A stretch of 64,000 nt of DNA from Echinarachnius parma (Eukaryota; Echinodermata; Echinoidea; Clypeasteroida; Echinarachniidae): contig JBAMJV010003077.1 in assembly GCA_037951105.1 (NCBI GenBank), positions 306,568-370,567 on the forward strand. The letters are read 5' to 3'. The notes under the pieces were generated by a model. The model made no database searches, was not told the DNA's origin, and was given only the letters and a program-made list of their open reading frames with translations. Each line of letters starts with the position of its first letter. The stretch's first letter is position 1. Positions 22,801-32,972 of this stretch are shown in pieces. The position numbers were made by a program, and so were the translations under genes.

Positions 22801-23389
22801 CATTACAATCATTTCTTTTACTACCCCACAAGTTATTATGAGAATTAAAATCTCCTAATATCAAACATTTTTCATTTTTGTCTATATTTACAAGCAAACG
22901 TTTCAAAATATTATCATTCAATTTCTGGCATGGATTATAAAAATTCACTATAGATAATGATTCTCCCCCAACACGTAATCTTACGTGTTGAATTTCATAA
23001 TCACCATTATCTATAGGTTGTTCATAATACAGAGAATTATGAATATAAATTGCACAACCACCTCGGGTTTGGTTTTCTCTATGTCTTGAGAAACAGTCAT
23101 ATCCCGGGAGAATCATTTCATTGTCAGGTTGAAACCAAGTTTCTTGTATACACAACACATGAAATAATTGATCAGTAATTTGTAAATATTGAGCAAGCTC
23201 TCTACCATGATTATTAAAACCTTGAGCGTTCCATTGGAGAATGGTCAACGCGTACATGAGTAGAGTAACTTGAAACAACATTGTTGTTTTAATCATATTT
23301 ACACAAATATATTTAAACATTAACTTGCAGAAGCCTTTCAGCGGCTGTTTTAACAAGAATAAAAATGTCCCTCTCCGCTCTTCCAACAC
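19866..23389 (-). pseudogene. LINE-2 ORF2: endonuclease-RT-RNase H polyprotein with three frame breaks
   Basis: Endonuclease: ILQWNAQGFNNHGREL, CIQETWF, LILGDFNSHNNLWG and GSDHFCI (23260-22600). Reverse transcriptase: SSYRPIALMSCMSKILE, FRKGRNIVDNIVELE, LFLDIEKAYDKLW, GLPQGSALSPLLFNIM and the catalytic SLYADDCAVW (22190-20800). RNase H: IFTDGSKAPGSGR, SSYRAELAAIALALDWL, IFSDSLSSLMAL and HCGVNGNEMVDYYAKQA, with all four acidic catalytic residues present (20350-19960). Frame breaks lie near 22145, at the five-A run near 21655 (six are needed) and at the seven-A run near 20795 (six would be in frame). I saw no in-frame nonsense codons within the segments. The ORF2 start overlaps the ORF1 end by about 77 bp. 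Confidence 0.85.
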
Positions 23390-24743
23390 AGAGACTTCTA
23401 ATTAAATGAGCGATCGATCGAATGAGTAGCTCTTCGCTAACAATAGCTAAAATACTACCACTTTCTAATATATCGAGAGTGTCTCTTTTAATCTGTTCTG
23501 TGTGTGATGATTCAAGGACCTTTGTTTTTGAAGTGGTGGGTGCTTGTATTTTGGTTGGTTGTGTTACATATTCTTGGGGATGTGATTGTTTGGGCACTGT
23601 GAGAGTAATCCCTTCTTTTTGATGCGATGTGCTGGGTTGTTCTTGCGTTTTAATCAATTCTACTAATGGGGGTGTTTTGAGTACTTGTTGTGTGGTTGGT
23701 TTTGGTTGGGATTGATTGATGTTCCAGGTTTTGATTGCCTGGGCATAAGTTATCTTCTGGGTTACTTTCAGTGTTTGAATTTCTTTTGCTTTTTTTGCTT
23801 CTTTGCATCCATTGTATGCAGCTGAGTGGGGTCCACCACAATTGACACATTTTGGGTTTTCTTTTTTTGTACAATTATCAAAAGAATGTTCCTCTCCACA
23901 TCTTACACAACGTTCTTTAGCTCTACATTGAGAGATTCCGTGGCCGTAATGTTGACATTTAAAACATCTAATAACTTGTGGTATGTATGTCCTCACTTTG
24001 AAAATCAAAAAACAAAAATGTACCCTTTCTGGTAGAGTGTCTGAGTTGAATGTGATTATTACGTTCTGGGTTGGTGTCTCGACGCGGTCTTGTTTGTTGA
24101 TCTTTTTTATGCGTTGGACGCCTACGACTTTCTGTGATTTTAACTCTTCCTTCAGTTCATCGTCCGTGACCTCAATTGGGACCCCAGTAATCAGCCCCTT
24201 TATCCCGAAAGTTCGTTCCCGAATTTTTACTGGGATAGTGCCAATTTTCTGCACTTGTTTTAGGGCTTGTACTTGCTTGATATTGAAACATTTGACAAGA
24301 ATCCCGTCCCTAACGATCTTAACAAAATCAATTTGGGATTGCCCTACACATTCTTTAATGGATTTAGCTATAGCTATGGGATTAACCTTTGTGAGATTTC
24401 TGCTTGGGTCTGTAGAAACAAACAATATTTTCAAGTCAGATTGAGGTGGTTGAGTTTGCTTTGGTTTTTGATTCGAAGAGTTGTCTGAGTCTGTCATGTC
24501 TGTGGAATTATAGTATGTTGTCCTTGAAATATTTTCTATGTACTGACCAGTGGTCCCTTTCCTTCTACGTTTCGCGGATTTAGGCCTACGGTTTTTAGGC
24601 CGCACCACTTGAAATGGATCATTCTCATCATCTTCATCCTCATCCATACGTACACTATCATTCATAGTCACATCTTCTAGTACACTCAGTTCTGGCGCCG
24701 AGGCCGCCATGATTGGCACACCCCAAAAAGGCGCGAAAATCAA
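23313..24743 (-). CDS. LINE-2 ORF1: gag-like nucleic-acid-binding protein
   Basis: The 476-codon open frame starts MIFAPFWGVPIMAASAPELS. An acidic stretch (MDEDEDDENDPF) is followed by a basic patch (KNRRPKSAKRRRKG) and then an RRM-like region ending near residue 250. Three zinc knuckles follow: CFKCQHYGHGISQC (CX2CX4HX4C), CVRCGEEHSFDNC and CVNCGGPHSAAYNGC. A Gln/Pro/Thr-rich tail completes it. This is the standard ORF1 of I/Jockey/R1-type LINEs, which packages LINE RNA. The frame is fully open, which fits recent insertion. Confidence 0.85.
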   Translation of the reverse strand: MIFAPFWGVPIMAASAPELSVLEDVTMNDSVRMDEDEDDENDPFQVVRPKNRRPKSAKRRRKGTTGQYIENISRTTYYNSTDMTDSDNSSNQKPKQTQPPQSDLKILFVSTDPSRNLTKVNPIAIAKSIKECVGQSQIDFVKIVRDGILVKCFNIKQVQALKQVQKIGTIPVKIRERTFGIKGLITGVPIEVTDDELKEELKSQKVVGVQRIKKINKQDRVETPTQNVIITFNSDTLPERVHFCFLIFKVRTYIPQVIRCFKCQHYGHGISQCRAKERCVRCGEEHSFDNCTKKENPKCVNCGGPHSAAYNGCKEAKKAKEIQTLKVTQKITYAQAIKTWNINQSQPKPTTQQVLKTPPLVELIKTQEQPSTSHQKEGITLTVPKQSHPQEYVTQPTKIQAPTTSKTKVLESSHTEQIKRDTLDILESGSILAIVSEELLIRSIAHLIRSLCVGRAERDIFILVKTAAERLLQVNV

Positions 24744-24989
24744 TTGTCAAAATTTACGATACAATATAATACAGTGCAGTGTGTGACGCCCACAAAGCTT
24801 ACCTGACCTGGATAATTCCAAATGTCCCGAAAATCGTCCGAACCGGAAACAAACTATAAACGCATACAATATATCACTTTATCCAATATAAATACAACCA
24901 CTATCCATAAACGGCACTTAAAAATAATTCCAATGAACCAAATATATGAATCTAAGAAGCGTTCGCGCATCGACCCTCCTGCGTCGACC

Positions 24990-25377
24990 GACAAACTCTG
25001 CACTTTATTAAAGAATGTTGGTCGCATTGCAAAATGCACTTATATGTTAAATTTGCTTCAATATTTTGTGCTTCACAATTCATATAGGTAATGAAATTTG
25101 TTTATACAAGATATAACGATTATAAATGCGCATTATTCATATTGTCTGCATATAAATAATTTGTTTGTCTTGTAGCAAGACTAGCTGTGTAGATACTGCT
25201 TTTTTTCTTGGGGAAAGTGGAGGTTGACTGTAGATATACTGCGTTTGAGGGTTGGTAAAAAATGGTGTTCCGAAATTTGTTTCCAGAAAACTGAATGTAT
25301 CACATGAAAGAGCATTGTTTATTGAGTATTTTCTGCCAAAAAGTGAAAATCAACAAAAAATTTCAGATACAGGGCAG
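24990..25377 (+). repeat. Direct duplicate of 17990-18395 (right end of TIR element)
   Basis: From 'aaactctgcactttat' through 'tttgagggttgg' to 'ggcag' it follows 17990-18395 closely. The terminal repeat is shortened: 'cagatac' is followed by 'agggcag', missing the 'tgcgtttttccttgggac' portion. It is followed by AGCA and the right half of the split RTE element, so it marks the right border of the 10-kb insertion. Confidence 0.75.
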
Positions 25378-25381
25378 AGCA

Positions 25382-26010
25382 ACAACAGTGTTTTCACAAA
25401 AGATGGATAAAAAATTGAAGTGGTCATATTTTATATTTGGGTCCCGTAATTAATAGCACAGGAGTGAGCACCATATATAAGACAAAGACTGGCAAAAGCA
25501 AGATCAACAGTGCAGAGCATGTCTCAGATCTGGAAAAGCGGAGGCCTGTCACTCAATCTGAATGTTCGACTTCTTCGTGCAACTGCATTCTCCATTGCTA
25601 CCTATATATTCGAGTCCTGGGTCATGACAAGAACGACAATAAAAGAGCTAATGCTTTTTGAGAATACTGTTACAGGAATAGATAATAAGACAAATGTGTA
25701 GATTCTGATCAAGATTGGTACCGACTTAACTATCAGAAGAGGAATTATGAAACGAAAACTAATGAACTTTGGGCACATCGTTAGGTGGACGGCGAAATGA
25801 GATGAGAAAGAAATACGGCAAGGCGCAATTGCTGGAAATCGTGGCAGAGGTCGTCCACCGACCTGTTGGACTGATGATATGAAGACGGTATCTCGGGAGG
25901 AATGACGGGTGCAACACACTTGACATAAGATAAGACTTGCATTACATGCTCTCGTGAAGACTATAGCAGCGCTTTACAGCGCCACTAAGCTTGATGATGA
26001 TGATGATAGG
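25382..26010 (+). pseudogene. RTE-clade LINE, C-terminal fragment (right half of split copy)
   Basis: The frames read NNSVF, INSTGVSTIYKTKTGKS, MSQIWKSGGLSLNLNVRLLR, then a degenerate FGHIVRW, GRGRPPTCWTDDMK block and ALHALVKT. This is the thumb to C-terminal region of RTE elements (GHI.R ... GRGRP ... W.DDI). The copy ends in (GAT)n, 'tgatgatgatgatgat' at 25991-26006, as RTE elements do. Joining 15371 to 25382 over one AGCA makes a continuous frame (KDS then NNSVF). Multiple stops and frameshifts are present. Confidence 0.75.
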
Positions 26011-26129
26011 TTCTTTGTTTTAAGGAATCCGTTCCTGCGATTTGGTTGGATATGATCCACATGCACAGCACTCTGATATTTAACACCCCAGAAGCCGGGC
26101 TATGTGAGGTCTGTCTGAGCCCAGGGGCC

Positions 26130-26153
<24 letters not shown>
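26130..26153 (+). repeat. Poly-G tract, 24 bp
   Basis: An uninterrupted G run follows 'ccaggggcc'. It is one of about thirteen such tracts in this window. Confidence 0.95.
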
Positions 26154-26161
<8 letters not shown>

Positions 26162-26335
26162 CCCGCCCTAAGATTTCGGCCACGAAAATGTGCATGTATG
26201 TGAAAAATGTATGAGAATGAAAAATGTCATAATGTCATAATATTAATATTTATACCCATACAAAATTAATTTCACTACACTCATTATTTAGACCTTTTTT
26301 AATAGAAATTCAGTCAGGTTATTCCTATAGTGTTA

Positions 26336-26472
26336 TACAGTCAAACCTGCTAATGCGACCAGCTGTCTATAGCGACCAGCTGCTCATAACGACCGTGAAA
26401 AACTTGTGTAGCGACCTTCGTAATGCGACCACCTGCCTAATGCGACCAGCGACGCCCCCCCCCCCCCCCCCT
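26336..26472 (+). mobile_element. Left end of a pogo/Tigger-like MITE, truncated at poly-C
   Basis: It opens TACAGTCAAACCTGC and continues with short repeats of 'aatgcgaccagctg' and 'tagcgacc'. TA followed by CAGTCAA is the terminal pattern of pogo/Tigger-type elements, and the MITE at 59581-59713 has a related end. An 18-bp C run (26455-26472) follows and no right end is seen. Confidence 0.45.
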
Positions 26473-26555
26473 TTGGGACACTCTATCCGGTGGACACAAT
26501 AATTGTGTCACTATATTTTCCCCCGTTCCGTTTTGTTTAAGGCCATGCTGTATAG
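26473..26555 (-). mobile_element. Mariner-like element end abutting an exon
   Basis: On the minus strand 'tatacagcatggccttaaac' and 'aaaacggaacgggg' match the terminal repeat of the 34111-36075 element (TATACAGGGTGGCC..., then aacggaacggg). The sequence after them ('ggacactctatccg' read on plus) also matches. Only one end is present. It begins 5 bp past the splice donor of the ACSBG-like exon 5. Confidence 0.65.
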
Positions 26556-26559
26556 TCAC

Positions 26560-26724
26560 CTTTGGTAGACTCCTCATGAAGTACATCGTCCCTGCTGATG
26601 TTAAAGGTATGATGATCTCGAAAAGTTGGGTTCCATTTTGCTCGGCTGGAAAGCAGTTGGCAAATCTTCCTTTGGCTTCCGCAATTCCCAGTCTTGAAAC
26701 GCACTGAATACCTAGCCAGGTTAA
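26560..26724 (-). CDS. ACSBG-like acyl-CoA synthetase, exon 5
   Basis: This 165-nt exon (55 codons, phase 0 to 0) has acceptor CTTTTTCCAG and donor AAAG|GTGACT. The peptide opens LTWLGIQCVSRLGIAEAKG and ends with IIIPLTSAGTMYFMRSLPK. It aligns with the ACSBG segment after 'SHDN' (ITWT...), through the normally invariant LPLSH.AAQ (here FPAEQNGTQ), to the 'P...G..VYFA.PDALK' block. The exon order and phases agree with exon 4 (ends ...SHDN) and exon 6. The loss of LPLSH, part of the adenylation active site, is notable. Identification rests on alignment from memory of the family pattern. Confidence 0.65.
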
Positions 26725-26799
26725 CTGGAAAAAGTGATACATTACATTAATCTAATTTTGACAACCGCACAAATGAGGCTAAAACTAAATACTAGTTAT

Positions 26800-27142
26800 T
26801 ATAATAAAAGTGTGGCCTGCAATCATAACACGTTTAATATAGGGTTTCTAAGCGCAAATGATTAATTTTATCCATAATCATCATATACATTTCAGACCCA
26901 CACAATTATATAACGTACTTTTGTAACACCATGGGGAGCATACAACTAGTCATATGCTGGAAATGGTGCGAAGGCTATTTAATACCCGACCAAGGTACCC
27001 ATTTGTACACCTGGGCAGAGAGCAGCAATTGTGGATTGTCTTGCTGAAGTTTAAACACAGTGGGCATACACAGGATATGAACTTGGGATCTCTCGATCGG
27101 AAAGCACGCGCTCTACATATATTGCAACACCACGTTCACTAG
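26800..27142 (-). repeat. tRNA-derived SINE, near full length
   Basis: Read on the minus strand from 27142, a tRNA-like head ('gtagagcgcgtgcttt', then 'gagatcccaagttcatatcc') contains degenerate A-box and B-box promoter elements. It continues with the body shared with positions 1-190 and ends with a 'gcgcttagaaa' plus ATT-rich tail near 26800. RNA polymerase III promoter remnants and a LINE-like tail are the usual SINE design. Confidence 0.7.
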
Positions 27143-27530
27143 ATAGGTATGTCTTGGCTGGCCTTAAACATAAAACAAATATGTATCGGTGTGTAAACAC
27201 ACTTACATACGCTGTCTGCGCTTCTCTATTAATTCGACTTCATATCATAGTTGAATAATCATAATAACTGTAATGGAAAGACTACATCTACCTGTATGTA
27301 TGTGTCATATGTTAACGTCTTGCGGAAGAATTATTGTGATTACGCAATATTATTATTATGCATGTTATATATCAACACAACATTAATACCATGATGTTTA
27401 TTGAATGTTTTCTTTTTGTCATTGAATTAAAACTGTTAGTTTTGCATAACAAATACATGTTTACAGTGATCATTGCTAAATTATGTTTTACCAGAATTAT
27501 ACTCTAATATCCACTCAGGTGATTAATTTT
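27143..27530. other. Non-coding intron sequence
   Basis: AT-rich, no feature seen. Confidence 0.4.
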
Positions 27531-28241
27531 TAATCGTAAGGATTATGCAAATGGAGTGTGTGCAGCGAACCGGAATATGGTGATGGTCGAGTGTAAAATC
27601 AGACAAAAAGATATGGAGTTGACAAAAAATCAGAGCGTTGCATTTTTTTGGAGCTTTTGGGAGGATATTTTAGCATTTCAAATAAAATATTCATGATCAA
27701 ATATGATATCAACGGAAAGCCCAACAACTCTTCTGTATGAAAATGTGAAATTTCTAATGATTTTTGTAAAGGGCGGCTGCAGGGAGATGAATGGGAGGGA
27801 GCCTCAAAAGTGACCCATTTTGAAACGCTCTGATTTCAAGGCACTATTCATGCGTTTTCAATTGAATTCATCTCATTCATGGCCAACTCATTCAAGTCAT
27901 TCAAGTCTACACAATGGTATACATATACCGACACCAAATCAGAGCGTTTTGAAATGGGTCACTTTTGAGGCCCCCCCACATTCATCTCCCTGCAGCCGCC
28001 CTTTACAAAAATCATTATAAATGTCACATTGTCATACAGAAGAGTTGTTGGGCTTTCCGTTGATATCATTTAAATCATGAATATTTTATTTGAAATGCTA
28101 AGAAATCCTCCCAAAAGCTCGAAAAAAATACAACGCTCTGATTTTTTGTCAACTCCATATCTTTTTGTCTGATTTTACACTCGACCCATCTCTATATTCC
28201 GGTTCGCTGCACACACCCCATTTGCATAATCCTTACGATTA
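27531..28241. repeat. Long inverted repeat, arms of about 305 bp, spacer about 95 bp
   Basis: The left arm 27531-27839 starts 'taatcgtaaggattatgc' and the right arm about 27935-28241 ends in its complement. Landmarks mirrored between arms include 'gcgaaccggaatat', 'gatatggagttgac', 'ggaaagcccaacaactcttc' and 'agggcggctgcagggagatg'. Arms are about 90% identical by eye with small indels. A transcript across it would fold into a long hairpin. It could be a foldback transposon or a head-to-head pair of MITEs. Confidence 0.85.
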
Positions 28242-28639
28242 TTATGCCATCGTAAGGAAGAGATAATTTCCATTAAAATGGTATCAAATTCAACAATTTT
28301 GATGAATGGAAAGGGTGGCAGCATTCAATAGAATGTTAACCTTTAGAAAACTGGTCAACACAGTCTTGCACTCGTAAATTTAATGCATTGGGGCCATTTT
28401 GCGAGATTTCACATCCTGCCTCCCCCTATTTTCTGGGCTACTGCAATCGCCCCAATTGCATAATCACTACACATAATGCATCGTTTGAAAGGTATATAAT
28501 GAGGCTTTATTTTGACACCGATTTCGAGTATTCTTATTACAAAATACGAGAGATATGATCGATGAAACTTGAGTTTCCGAACTTTTTTTGAGGGGTTTAG
28601 GTATAACTCCACGAAAAAGAGATCTCAAGCCTTAATTTT

Positions 28640-30965
28640 TAAGAGTGACGTAACAAGGTCCAAGAAGCGATCGTAGACGCGAAAGAAGATTTCTACAAAG
28701 GACGACCCAGCGGCCTGGTACAAGCATATCAAGCTGATGACGACGTCCTCGCAGTCATCGCAACTCATTGACGTACCTAATGGCAACCAATCACAACCCG
28801 CATCTGTCGCCAATATCATCAATAAGCACTTCACATATGTTTTTTGCTGATGTCAACCCACTTGATATCTCAAATCTGTCAGCGTTTTGCCCTATCCGGC
28901 GTCCACCCACGATCAATCCCTGGAAATTATTCCATGAGCTACGTAACGTTGCGACGGGAAAGTCTGCAGCTGGTCCCGACGGTATTCCCGCTAAGCTAAT
29001 TAAGATCTTTGCCTATGAGCTTAGTACACCGCTGTGTGACGTATTAAATGCTTCTTTTTCAGAAGGTGTTGTGCCAACCCAGTCGAAGAAGGCAATTGTT
29101 GTCCCTGTGCCTAAAGAACAACCACTATGGTTAGACAAGTTGCGTCCCATCGCACTCACTGACCACTTCTAGAAGATTGCAGAACAATTCGTGACAAAGT
29201 GGCTTCTCGCTGATATTGACTCTTATCTTGATGTTAATCAAATTGGTAGCCGGGCCGGTAGATTCACTATTCATCAACTCGTGGATTTGATTAATGTTCA
29301 TTGTAATTTCGCAGATAAACGCCAAAAGAATACATCAATTGTCATCACCACTGATTTTTCTATGGCGTTCGATATAGTTGACCATAGAATTGTTATTAAG
29401 AAACTGATTTAGTTGAACCCTTCCGAACACATCATTCAGTGGATAGCGGATTTCCTCACTGGACGCACCCGGTACCGTGGTCATTTTTCCGATGAGATAT
29501 CATTGACGGCTGGTGTGCCTCAGGGTACAATACTAGCAAATCATGCCCTTTCAGACTGTGGCCTTAGGTACTGGAAGTACGTGGATGACATGACAATTGT
29601 AGAGTCACGTATGCGGGATGCGCCCAGCCGACCCTATACTTGATACAAAGAATATGAAACTCAATCCTAATAAATATAATATCATGCGTGTCGATTTTGG
29701 TAAATATGAAAAAAATACCGCTCGATGTTAAAGGGTACCACCAGGCAGAGATTTAGCTCTCTTACATCAAAGACATATCCCAAATGAACATACAAAACAA
29801 GTCTGTGATCCTGAAAGTATTTCTACATCGCCAGGGAATCATTTTTGATATCACATGTCAATCATTATGTCAGCGCAGTTCCGATAACGATATAACTTAA
29901 CGATCCTCTTATCGACCGCAGACAAATCTCAAAAATCTCTTTCGTGCAGCGAATAAAATATCAAATTGGCGTTCAGAAACAACAGATTCTATCGCGACAC
30001 GTAGCGCTAACAAGCACTGTACTATACAATGTATGCATGCAGAGTAACCTACATGCATCGTGTGGTGGCATTGAGGTATACCACTAACGACTTCAATGTG
30101 CGGTGGCTATATAGCGCCTGGGCATTATGTGTACATCAAAGTGCGAGCGCTCGCTCGGGCGTATTGCATGCATGCCCGAACGATACTACTATCGCATGGG
30201 CTATGCGATAAATCGCACATACTACCATATAACGTACGCGTATTGATTGAGCGGTCGTGCAAACAAGTCGCGCGCGCGAACCACTAAATAGCCGTGGTTC
30301 CGTAGGTCGTAGTAGTTAATTGCATTGTTCTCAAATTACAGAAACATATCAGACCCCATGAGAGTATGATTGATATTCAATTATAGTACCAAAACAACTA
30401 AGCATTGGTTTTATAATGCCCGGTGGTCCCCTTTAAAATTAATAATTTGACCCTTGCCAAAGGAGATTCAATGAAAGTCTTTGGTATTTTTTATGAATGA
30501 AAATCTGAAGTGGGAGAGTCAGTTTGTGCTATGATTAGGAAGGCTAATAAGCGAATCCATATTCTTCGTTCTTTGATTCCATTTAAATTATTAATGAGAA
30601 ATTTTATATTGATTTATAAGGGATGCATTTGCCCCTTGGTAGAGTATAGGGTGCCTGTTTGGCACCCTGGCCTAACAAAAATGCTGACAGCCAGTCTATT
30701 GAAAGAGTCCAGAAACGAGCACTTATGTTGATTTGGGTCTCCTTTATGGATCATATGATAATGCATTAGATGTTACGATGGTCGAGACTTTGGAAGATAG
30801 GCGAAAGAAAACATGCTTAAAGTTCGGCAAATCCCTCCTTAATTCCAATGATTTCTGGAACTGGCTCCCAGAACAGAGAACAGACACTGGAAGACAGTTA
30901 CGTAATCAAATAAATGTTTATCCTATTGGTTGTAGGACAAAAAAGGGAGTGCGAGATGCCTGAAT
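28640..30965 (+). pseudogene. LINE-3: decayed CR1/Jockey-group LINE ORF2 fragment
   Basis: The frames contain VATGKSAAGPDGIPAKLIK, VVPVPKEQPLWLDKLRPIAL, FSMAFDIVDHRIVIKKL, GVPQGTILA and YWKYVDDMTIVESR (catalytic YVDD), and then, beyond a TTAA element at 29728-30436, the thumb (MIRKANKRIHILRSL, GCICPLVEY). The C-terminal FWNWLPEQRTDTGRQLRNQ block is at about 30850-30915. Stops and frameshifts occur at about 29172, 29412, 29643 and 30731, and sequence between YVDD and the thumb is partly missing. LINE-4 at 45-47.7 kb is a relative (KYVDDLTL box, same C-terminal block). Confidence 0.8.
29728..30436. mobile_element. TTAA-flanked non-autonomous element, third family (in LINE-3)
   Basis: TTAA sits at 29728-29731 and 30433-30436. 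The inverted ends are 'aaagggtaccaccaggca' and the complement of 'aaaggggaccaccgggca'. It separates the YVDD region from the thumb region of LINE-3. The interior includes a GC-rich 'gtgcgagcgctcgctcg' part. It has no recognisable protein. Confidence 0.8.
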
Positions 30966-31059
30966 GAGAATATTAATTAGATACCTTAAACATGTTAAAA
31001 TCCCCATGTATATTGATGCATGTAATACACTAGACACGGTAGTTATGTACCAGTATACA

Positions 31060-31225
31060 AATGATGCGCAGGTATGAGTGGGTCGGTAGGAATTGTTTGC
31101 ACAAGGGAACTATGGAACTGTTAAACCCACGAGGCGAAGCCGAGTGGGTTTAGACTAGTTTCCATAGTTACCGCGTGCAAACAATTCCACCGACCCACGA
31201 AATAAACTTGCGCATCATCTGTTTT
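31060..31225. repeat. Palindromic foldback element A
   Basis: The arms of about 65 bp are inverted: 'gatgcgca', 'gtgggtcggt', 'ggaattgtttgcac', 'aactatgga' and 'taaaccca' all recur in complement in mirrored order. The small loop is 'cgaggcgaagccgag'. The structure could extrude as a cruciform. Elements at 40314-40490 and 35630-35775 have the same design. Confidence 0.8.
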
Positions 31226-31282
31226 ATAGAATGGGCATTGTTACACCCCCCAAAAATTCAAACAATTAAAAATTTGAAAAAT

Positions 31283-31450
31283 TACCGGATGCATGAAATA
31301 ATTTTACCGGACGCATGACATTTTTTTCCGGACGCATGACATTTTTTACCGGACGCATGATTTTTTTACCGGACGCATGAAATTTTTACCGGACGCATGA
31401 AATTTTTACCGGACGCATGACATTTTTACCGGACGCATGATTTTTTTTTC
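31283..31450 (+). repeat. Minisatellite, about 8 copies of a 20-22 bp unit
   Basis: The unit is 'accggacgcatgaaattttt' with small length changes in the A/T part. The first unit reads 'accggatgcatgaaataat'. It directly follows palindromic element A. Confidence 0.9.
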
Positions 31451-32972
31451 ACGGGTATTTTGGCTCGAAGTCATAAATGTTTTTTTCTGAATTAATCATA
31501 ATGGACATCTCATATACATAAGACTGATTTTTGGTAATATTTGTTTTTCTATTTATTTTCGGATTTTAACAAAAATGTCAACGTTCGTATCTGGGCTTTT
31601 ATTGAAATCGTAAAGGCCCCATACGTATATTTGTGTCTACTGTTTTCTTTTAAGTGTTGAAAACGGGCAAATGTGTGATTTTTATTCTATAAAAAAATAT
31701 TTAGCCTGCTTCAAGTTTGAAAATTAAAATGAATGGTTATATTCATTCAATTTGAAATATTTTAGGATTAAGGTGAGTTTTTTTGTCAGGTCTTTCAAAC
31801 GTAACGAAACACAAGGAGAATTCACGCACGCACGCGGAGATTCTGCATAGAGCTCCTGCGTCACAGGCTGTGCCGTACACGTACGCGTAAAGCCTCAAAT
31901 GTGGTACAATCTTCCGAAAACCCGATTACGTCCGTCGCTCCATGGGCTTACTACGAACTCCCTTATTACTTGCCCCCTTAATATCGCCCTTAGACACTCG
32001 ACACGCAGTAATTTATGAATGAGCTGAGAAAATACGGCATCACTAATTCATGAGATGAAATCATCAACCAATCAGATCGCTAAATGTGCCTGATCGATGG
32101 CGTGTTCCATCGTGTATTAAGGGGTTTATTTAGTATCAGACATTAATATTACTATAACTATCATAATGATAAATTATTATGAGATACACTACAATAACAA
32201 CTTAAGCATAGACATACCTTGTCGTATCCATATCAAATCTCAACTCTTTATTTTAAAAGAAAACAACATATTTTGTAATTACGTACCCTATAAATAATGG
32301 ACGCGTCCGCAACGTCCGCATCGACGGGTCTCACTGCATACAGCCTACGCTATTCTGTCGCGGAGACCCTCTAACAACCAGTAACTATGCAGCTTGATTA
32401 TGTGTCTAAAAAAAAAAAACACTCACAAACAGCTGATCGACCCGGCCCGTGGTAGATGAATTTGGGCTTCGTAGATTTTCTACGAACGAAACAAGAACGG
32501 TAGATAAAAGAAAAGTATCTTTTCGCGTTCACCACTGAAGATAGGCACTCGGGCTCGGGCTTTCGCGGTTAGTACCTGCCAGATAGCACGATGACAATCG
32601 GATAGGCTATCAGTGAGGTAATAAGGAATAAATACTTTTGCTAATTTCACTTAAATGTTTGTATAGAATACTTCAGTCATGTCTGTCGCGTCAACTGTCG
32701 TATTATTCCAGCAATGTTTGACTATAAACATTCCTGGCATTCTCTAAAAAAAGGAACTCGTGCTCCATGGAAATGCAGATAGAGCATTCATTATTTATGT
32801 TAATGTGTGGTCATGATGGTTATGTCTCAGTAGCAAACATTCCATTTTAAAACAATATTGAAGTTAGCGATCAGGTTATAACCCTATAATCATTAAATTG
32901 ATAAACTTAATCCCTTACCATTATGTTTGAACAGATGTTCAGACAAATGCATTTACTAGCTCACTAACTTAC
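31451..32972. other. Non-coding intron sequence
   Basis: No exon with convincing conservation and no terminal repeats were found. The plus-strand 'cacgcacgcacgcggag' near 31826 is simple sequence. Confidence 0.4.

Larger units (their letters stand above)
19471..24771 (-). mobile_element. LINE-2: near-intact I-group LINE with RNase H
   Basis: This is a complete-looking minus-strand LINE of about 5.3 kb. It has ORF1 (24743-23313) with zinc knuckles, ORF2 with endonuclease, RT and RNase H (23389-19866), a 3' UTR, and an (ATT)n tail at 19474-19493. It is flanked by a near-perfect 14-bp direct repeat, 'cagtgcagtgggtg' at 19455-19468 and 'cagtgcagtgtgtg' at 24772-24785, which I read as the target-site duplication. 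A TAA-type 3' tail plus RNase H is characteristic of the I group (I/Nimb). Only three single-base frame breaks interrupt ORF2. Confidence 0.85.

Noticed and set aside
3974-26559. Further ACSBG-like exons inside the 22.6-kb intron.
   Set aside because: Exon 5 and exon 6 join in phase with no missing family block, and all convincing open frames between them belong to transposons.
27060-27142. A tRNA gene.
   Set aside because: The B-box-like 'agttcatatcc' and the leading half resemble a tRNA, but no acceptor stem or anticodon loop pairs and the sequence continues into a SINE body.
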